Source: Akkermansia muciniphila | GTDB taxonomy: Bacteria > Verrucomicrobiota > Verrucomicrobiia > Limisphaerales > SXTU01 | Length of the DNA: 64,000 bases | Reading direction: 5' to 3' | NCBI GenBank assembly: GCA_945874145.1 | Contig: CAMCFN010000010.1 | Location: forward strand, 21,309 to 85,308 | Part shown: positions 60,307 through 64,000 of the stretch, in pieces | Layout of the letters: each line of letters opens with the position of its first letter | How positions within the stretch are numbered: the first letter of the stretch is position 1 | Position numbers and translations under genes: made by a program | The notes under the pieces: generated by a model | Told to the model about the DNA's origin: nothing | Databases searched by the model: none | Seen by the model: the letters and a program-made list of their open reading frames with translations, nothing else

Positions 60307-61110
60307 ATGCGTTACATCGAACCCCACGGCCACATGGTCAGCCGCACGACTGACGATTATCAGGACATGGTCACCGCCGGTTGCGCCGCCGTGTGCGAGC
60401 CGGCGTTCTGGGCGGGCTTTGATCGCTCATCGGTCAACGGCTTCCACGACTACTTCTGCCAGCTCACCGACTACGAACCGAAGCGCGCGGCGAAGTTCGG
60501 CCTACCGCATTTCTCCTGGCTCTGCATCAACCCCAAGGAGTCCGAGGACGTGGCGCTGGCCACGGATGTCATCGGCCTCATCCCCAAGTTCCTCGACCGG
60601 CCCAACGTGCTGGGCATTGGCGAGATCGGGCTGAACAAGAATTCACGCAACGAGATGAAGGTGCTTGAGATGCACGTGGACCTCGCCGCGCGGCACGACC
60701 AGCTCATCCTCGTCCACACGCCGCACCTCGAAGATAAGCTCAAGGGCACGCGCCTCATCCTCGATGTGCTGCGCAGCGACAAACGCATCCGGCCCGAGCG
60801 CTGCATCATTGACCACGTCGAGGAGCATACAATCCAGCTCGTGCTGGATGCGGGCTTCTGGGCGGGCATGACGCTCTACCCGGAGAGCAAGTGCTCGCCC
60901 GCGCGCGCGGTGGACATGCTGGACCTGTATTCGCACGAACGCATCTGGATGAACTCCGCGTGCGACTGGGGCGTGAGCATCCCGCTGTCCGTCCCGCGCA
61001 CCGCGCTGGAGATGAAGCGGCGCGGCTGGCCGGCCGACCTGATTGACAAGGTGATTTACCGGAACCCGATCCAGTTCCTCAGCCAGTGCCCGAAGTTCAA
61101 GCTGCCGTGA
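60307..61110 (+). CDS. TatD-family hydrolase, EboB-like
   Basis: A 267-aa metal-dependent hydrolase of the TatD family. MRYIEPHGHMVSRTTDDYQD has the HxH ligands, GIGEIGLNKNSRNEM the Glu, LILVHTPHLEDKL and CIIDHVEEHTI the two His, and MNSACDWGVSIPLSVP the final Asp. The wording is close to the TatD-like EboB protein of the EBO cluster known in bacteria and eustigmatophyte algae, which is unlike the DNase-type TatD. Other ebo genes (eboA, C, D, E, F) are not next to it. It is convergent with the L,D-transpeptidase gene. The enzyme fold is firm; the EBO link is moderate. Confidence 0.83.
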   Translation: MRYIEPHGHMVSRTTDDYQDMVTAGCAAVCEPAFWAGFDRSSVNGFHDYFCQLTDYEPKRAAKFGLPHFSWLCINPKESEDVALATDVIGLIPKFLDRPNVLGIGEIGLNKNSRNEMKVLEMHVDLAARHDQLILVHTPHLEDKLKGTRLILDVLRSDKRIRPERCIIDHVEEHTIQLVLDAGFWAGMTLYPESKCSPARAVDMLDLYSHERIWMNSACDWGVSIPLSVPRTALEMKRRGWPADLIDKVIYRNPIQFLSQCPKFKLP

Positions 61111-61120
61111 GCTGGGGCGG

Positions 61121-61723
61121 CTACCGCTCCGCAATCCACACCAGTGTGCCCACCGGCAGCAGGTCGTAGAGCGGAATGAGGTCCGGGTCGGCGAGGTGGA
61201 TGCAGCCGTGAGAGGCAGGGCGGCCGAGACTGGCTTGGTCGCCGAAGCCGTGGATGTAGATGTAGCGGGCAAAGGTGTCCACGTTGCCACCGCGGTTGAA
61301 ACCAGGATCAAGGCCGTCGAGCCACAGGATGCGCGTGGTGATGGACTCCAGCGGCAGGCCGTCGCGGAGGTGGCCGATCGGTTTGCGGCCCTTGAAGACG
61401 GTGCCGGCGGGCGCGCTTTCGCCGTGCTTCTCCGCGATGCGATGCAGACCCAGCGGCGTGCAATTCGAGCCGACGACCTGGCCGATGCCGAACTTGGAGG
61501 TGGAGCAGACGAATTCCTTCACGCACCTATAGCGGCGGTCTGTGACCGCCGAGGCTTTGTCTGCCTCCAACGCACGGCGGTCACAGACCGCCGCTACAGG
61601 TGGGCACTCAAACAGCACCGTCCGCTGCTCCGCGATGCGGACGGTGAAGACATGGCGCGTCGGCGTCACGCCGAGGCGCTTGCAGGCGCGGCGGAAGGCG
61701 ATGGGCAGGCGCGGGGGCTTCAT
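61121..61723 (-). CDS. L,D-transpeptidase (YkuD) with in-frame repeat insertion
   Basis: A 200-aa enzyme of the YkuD family, forming 3-3 peptidoglycan cross-links or attaching lipoproteins. The catalytic region is ASLGRPASHGCIHLADPDLI (SHGCIHL, with the Cys nucleophile), and CSTSKFGIGQVVGSNCTPLG is the conserved strand before it. Between RIAEQRTVLFE (about residue 39) and KEFVCSTSKFG (about 67) sit about 27 foreign residues, with the sequence PVAAVCDRRALEADKASAVT then DRRYRCV, encoded by a palindromic pair (61524-61602). No signal peptide is evident. It overlaps the small phosphatase gene by ATGA. Confidence 0.87.
   Translation of the reverse strand: MKPPRLPIAFRRACKRLGVTPTRHVFTVRIAEQRTVLFECPPVAAVCDRRALEADKASAVTDRRYRCVKEFVCSTSKFGIGQVVGSNCTPLGLHRIAEKHGESAPAGTVFKGRKPIGHLRDGLPLESITTRILWLDGLDPGFNRGGNVDTFARYIYIHGFGDQASLGRPASHGCIHLADPDLIPLYDLLPVGTLVWIAER
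61524..61602. repeat. Palindromic repeat pair (family B) inside the L,D-transpeptidase gene
   Basis: Segments 61524-61551 and 61575-61602 are 28-bp inverted repeats with a single mismatch. The inner 22 bp (61530-61551 and 61575-61596) are identical, and each holds its own hairpin with an 8-bp stem (CGGCGGTC/GACCGCCG) and a TGT/ACA loop. The 79-bp unit is translated as part of the enzyme. Confidence 0.9.
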
Positions 61724-62070
61724 GCGTCAGCGGCAAGATGCGGGGTGACGGCGGACTCCAGTAAGGCAATCAGCTCCGGCTGCATGAACTGGAAGTCGTC
61801 CGGGATGTGCAGGCAGATGACGGGCTTGCCGGCGAGTTCCTCGGCGAACTTCGCGCGCAGGCGGCGCGCGTGCCTCGGCTCCATCACGAAGATGAGGTCC
61901 GCCCAGCCGAGGTGCCCGGCGGTGACTTTGACGCGCGCGCCGTCCTCGCTGCCGGCGGAGCGGGCCTGGAGGCCGTCCACGCCGTGGAAAAGCTTCTCAG
62001 CAGTCGGGCTGCGCCAGCGGTTGCGGCTGCAAACGAAAAGGAGTTTTAACGGATGGCTCGCGTGCTTCAC
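61720..62070 (-). CDS. Low-molecular-weight protein tyrosine phosphatase-like protein
   Basis: A 116-aa protein from GTG 62070, VKHASHPLKLLFVCSRNRWR then SPTAEKLF, where CSRNRWRS is the C(x5)RS phosphate-binding loop. LDGVDGL and SAGSEDGARVKVTAGHLGWA, ADLIFVMEPRHARRLRAKF follow the family of small (about 110-aa) low-molecular-weight phosphatases. The GTG start is chosen because residues before it have no family match and an ATG further up would add 75. The ATGA overlap couples it to the L,D-transpeptidase gene. Substrate is unknown; such small forms are not known to have a defined target. Confidence 0.78.
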   Translation of the reverse strand: MKHASHPLKLLFVCSRNRWRSPTAEKLFHGVDGLQARSAGSEDGARVKVTAGHLGWADLIFVMEPRHARRLRAKFAEELAGKPVICLHIPDDFQFMQPELIALLESAVTPHLAADA

Positions 62071-62271
62071 GGACGAGTTCACGGCGGCACGGTGAACGAC
62101 GCCGATGGGATGTTCAACGCTGGAGGAGCGTCGTAAGCGATGCTTAATCCTTCGCCCCCTCGATGCAGATGTGAAACGGGTTGACGCTGGCAGCGCCGAG
62201 CGCATAGAAATCCTAACCAAGTGAATGAAATCCTGTTTAAAGACAGGCCGCACTAAGAAGACCCCGCCAGC

Positions 62272-62364
62272 GCGACCGTTCTCTGGAAATACCACGCCAT
62301 CTACCCCGACGGCGGCCAGGTCTTTGGCCAGTGGAACGATGTCGGGAGCATTGCGGTGACGGGG
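62272..62364 (+). pseudogene. Fragment of a lost gene (C-terminal end) before the RCC1 gene
   Basis: The plus strand reads ATVLWKYHAIYPDGG followed by QVFGQWNDVGSIAVTG. This resembles the C-terminus of short hypothetical proteins common in this phylum, ending in a strand motif GQWxDVxSIxV. No matching N-terminal part precedes it within the gap 62071-62355. It is in frame with the RCC1 gene that follows, so the open frame around 62356 is partly made of it. The rest of the gap shows nothing further. Confidence 0.5.
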
Positions 62365-62379
62365 GAACGCCTACTCGAC

Positions 62380-63840
62380 ATGAGTTCTTACTTTCCGCTA
62401 AAATTCTCGATGATCCTTTTGGTTGGCTTGTCGTTGACGCTCAGCGTCGCCATACGTCTTAGCGCCGCGTCCGGGGTCGTCGTCTCGTGGGGTTACAACA
62501 AGTCGTTCGGCCAAGCGACAGTGCCCAGCGGGCTGACCGAAGTTGTGGCGGTTGCGGCTGGAGGAGACGCACCTGGGGTCCACAGTTTAGCACTCAAAGC
62601 CGACGGCACCGTCGTGGCTTGGGGTGGTAGCATGGATGGACCATCAGTTGTGCCGGCCGGATTGAGCAACGTGACCGCCATTGTTGCAGGTGGAACGCAT
62701 AGTCTGGCGCTTAGGAGTGATGGGACTGTTGTAGCTTGGGATGAACCTGATTTTCCACCAAGACTCTCTGCCCAATCACAGGTGCCCGCTGGCCTGACCG
62801 GGGTCGTGGCAATCGCAGCTGGTCCGGATTCAAGCTTGGCTGTGAACAGTGATGGAACCGTCGTGGGATGGGGACAGTCTTTGTTTCTACAGCAGATACC
62901 GGTTGGGTTAACTGGCGTGACGAGCTTGGCGGCAGGTTCAATACACGCGGTGGCACTAAAGAATGACGGCACCATCGTGACATGGAGCAGTCATTCCGTT
63001 GCGGTGACGCATGTGCCGGATAGTGTGACCAATGTCGTGGCCATTGCGGCGGGCGAATCTCACAGCTTGGCATTGAGAAACGACGGAACCGTTGTGGCGT
63101 GGGGCGATAATTCCAATGGGCAGACAAACGTGCCCCCGGGCCTGAGCAACGTCGTCGCCATCGCAGCCGCAGGATACCACAGCATGGCGCTGAGGGATGA
63201 TGGCACGATCGTGGTGTGGGGAGACGCCACGGGCAGTTATCTAACGATTCCCAATGGCATGTCTGGTGCGGCGGCGATTGCGACTTCAAGGGACCACATG
63301 GTCGCCGTGATCGCCGTGCCCCGCCTTCCGGGGACCGACTCATCCAGCCGGAAGGAAGTAGCCGGCAGCAGCATCGTCCTAAGTGGCTCAATTTCCAACG
63401 CTGCTCCGGAGCTATCCACGCCGACCGGCTATCGGTGGCGTTTCAACGGCATGGACATTCCCGGGGCGACCAACTCCACATTGACTCTCTCCAATGTGAC
63501 ACGCGCAAGTTCTGGTCTCTACACGGTGGCGGTCTCCAACTCGTATGGAGCGTTGTTGAGCGCCATGACACGCCTGAGAGTGCAGGTGCCGCAGCGCCTT
63601 CAACTGCCCGAGCCGCTGGAAAACGGACAGTTCCGACTGCGTTTCGGAGCCAGCGATGGCGGAGCACTGATGACGAACGATCTGCCCGGCTTTGAGGTCT
63701 GGGCCACGACCAACCTCTCCAACACCAACGCATGGATGCGCATCACCAGCGGTATGAGTGTGACCAACGGCCAAGCGCAGGTGGATGACGCGGACTCACC
63801 CGGCCTGCCACGTCGCTTCTACCGCGTCATTGAGCGATAG
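62380..63840 (+). CDS. Secreted RCC1-repeat and Ig-like protein
   Basis: A protein of about 486 aa from ATG 62380, MSSYFPLKFSMILLVGLSLT, a signal peptide; an ATG at 62410 is an alternative. Roughly six to seven RCC1-like propeller repeats follow, each near 40-50 residues with motifs such as HSLALKADGTVVAWG, HSLALRNDGTVVAWGDNSNG and HSMALRDDGTIVVWGD. The C-terminal part from about residue 320 has an Ig-like domain (YRWRFNGMDIPGATNSTLTL, SGLYTVAVSNSYGALLS). Such RCC1/Ig proteins are abundant in Pedosphaera-type Verrucomicrobia and are thought to act at the cell surface. Binding partners are unknown. Codon use looks less GC-rich than the neighbours. Confidence 0.82.
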   Translation: MSSYFPLKFSMILLVGLSLTLSVAIRLSAASGVVVSWGYNKSFGQATVPSGLTEVVAVAAGGDAPGVHSLALKADGTVVAWGGSMDGPSVVPAGLSNVTAIVAGGTHSLALRSDGTVVAWDEPDFPPRLSAQSQVPAGLTGVVAIAAGPDSSLAVNSDGTVVGWGQSLFLQQIPVGLTGVTSLAAGSIHAVALKNDGTIVTWSSHSVAVTHVPDSVTNVVAIAAGESHSLALRNDGTVVAWGDNSNGQTNVPPGLSNVVAIAAAGYHSMALRDDGTIVVWGDATGSYLTIPNGMSGAAAIATSRDHMVAVIAVPRLPGTDSSSRKEVAGSSIVLSGSISNAAPELSTPTGYRWRFNGMDIPGATNSTLTLSNVTRASSGLYTVAVSNSYGALLSAMTRLRVQVPQRLQLPEPLENGQFRLRFGASDGGALMTNDLPGFEVWATTNLSNTNAWMRITSGMSVTNGQAQVDDADSPGLPRRFYRVIER

Positions 63841-63862
63841 CGCGCATCGCGGCCCTACCGGG

Positions 63863-64000
63863 TCACTTCCCCAGCTTCTTCACCAGGACCTTCGAGTTCC
63901 GTCCGCTCTGCTCATACTTCTCGCGGCGGGCGGGGGGCAGGTTGTCGGGCGTGCCTTCGGTGAAGCCGCCCTTGCTCTGGAAGTAGGTGAAGGCCTGGGT
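63863..64000 (-). CDS. GNAT acetyltransferase C-terminus (ArgA-like), 5' part outside window
   Basis: The last 45 codons of a gene entering from the right edge. The reading TQAFTYFQSKGGFTEGTPDN then LPPARREKYEQSGRNSKVLV and KKLGK resembles the end of N-acetylglutamate synthase-type GNAT enzymes, in which a motif LPxxRxxxYxxxRxSKVL closes the fold. The stop is TGA at 63863-63865. It is convergent with the RCC1 gene, 22 bp away. With only 45 residues the ArgA link is tentative. Confidence 0.6.
   Translation of the reverse strand, partial: TQAFTYFQSKGGFTEGTPDNLPPARREKYEQSGRNSKVLVKKLGK

Noticed and set aside
1..64000. CRISPR arrays, tRNA or rRNA genes, and complete insertion sequences
   Set aside because: I looked for regular spaced repeats, tRNA-like cloverleaf ends and transposase motifs and saw none; short structured RNAs could still be missed by eye.

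Overview
The window looks like a chromosomal segment of a high-GC verrucomicrobial bacterium, most likely a Pedosphaera/Limisphaerales-type lineage. This is inferred from family content, not from a marker gene. The indicators are two DUF1080 secreted proteins, a giant PSCyt1-DUF1549-DUF1553 cytochrome of the Planctomycetes-Verrucomicrobia type, a degenerate TIGR02999-like ECF sigma factor, a CE15 esterase, a PQQ-type beta-propeller protein and an RCC1/Ig-like secreted protein. I saw no rRNA, tRNA, CRISPR array or complete insertion sequence.

Layout. 1-4648 (minus strand): purD (cut by the left edge), a D-2-hydroxyacid dehydrogenase, two DUF1080 proteins and a PfkB sugar kinase. 4720-11700: ParA, a small cluster of DUF1348, PNPOx-like and DUF5069 genes divergent from a LysR regulator, a wrecked ECF sigma factor, DUF2007 plus glycerate kinase, a secreted protein and a glutaredoxin. 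11706-20025: a KefB-type antiporter, LemA, UbiE/MenG, CE15 esterase, a YlbF-like protein, a small lipoprotein, Dus and an orphan sugar ABC permease. 20227-23742: the large PSCyt protein. 24167-34799: an apparent plus-strand operon of a CusCBA-type metal efflux system, a CNNM/CorC-like protein and a P2-type cation ATPase. 34957-39799: a PcrA/UvrD helicase, an HD-domain protein, an amidohydrolase and a lysine-rich secreted protein. 40119-48338: a PelA-like hydrolase/deacetylase with two TPR proteins that together resemble PelB. 48445-62070: accessory genes including three toxin-antitoxin pairs (one broken), a 1 kb cassette between 32-bp direct repeats, a VWA protein, a glycosyltransferase, UppS, a PQQ-propeller protein, an EboB-like TatD hydrolase, an L,D-transpeptidase and a small phosphatase. 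The right end holds an RCC1/Ig-like protein and the tail of a GNAT acetyltransferase.

The most unusual feature is a set of paired inverted palindromic repeats resembling BIMEs. One family occurs four times between genes as units of about 97 bp whose hairpin arms show compensatory base changes. Two other families sit in frame inside coding genes, in the helicase and in the L,D-transpeptidase, where they add low-complexity peptide to conserved enzymes, much as Rickettsia palindromic elements do. Other points worth checking are the 32-bp-flanked cassette carrying a gene with an in-frame TAG, a Pel-like export module without a visible synthase, and several decayed genes.
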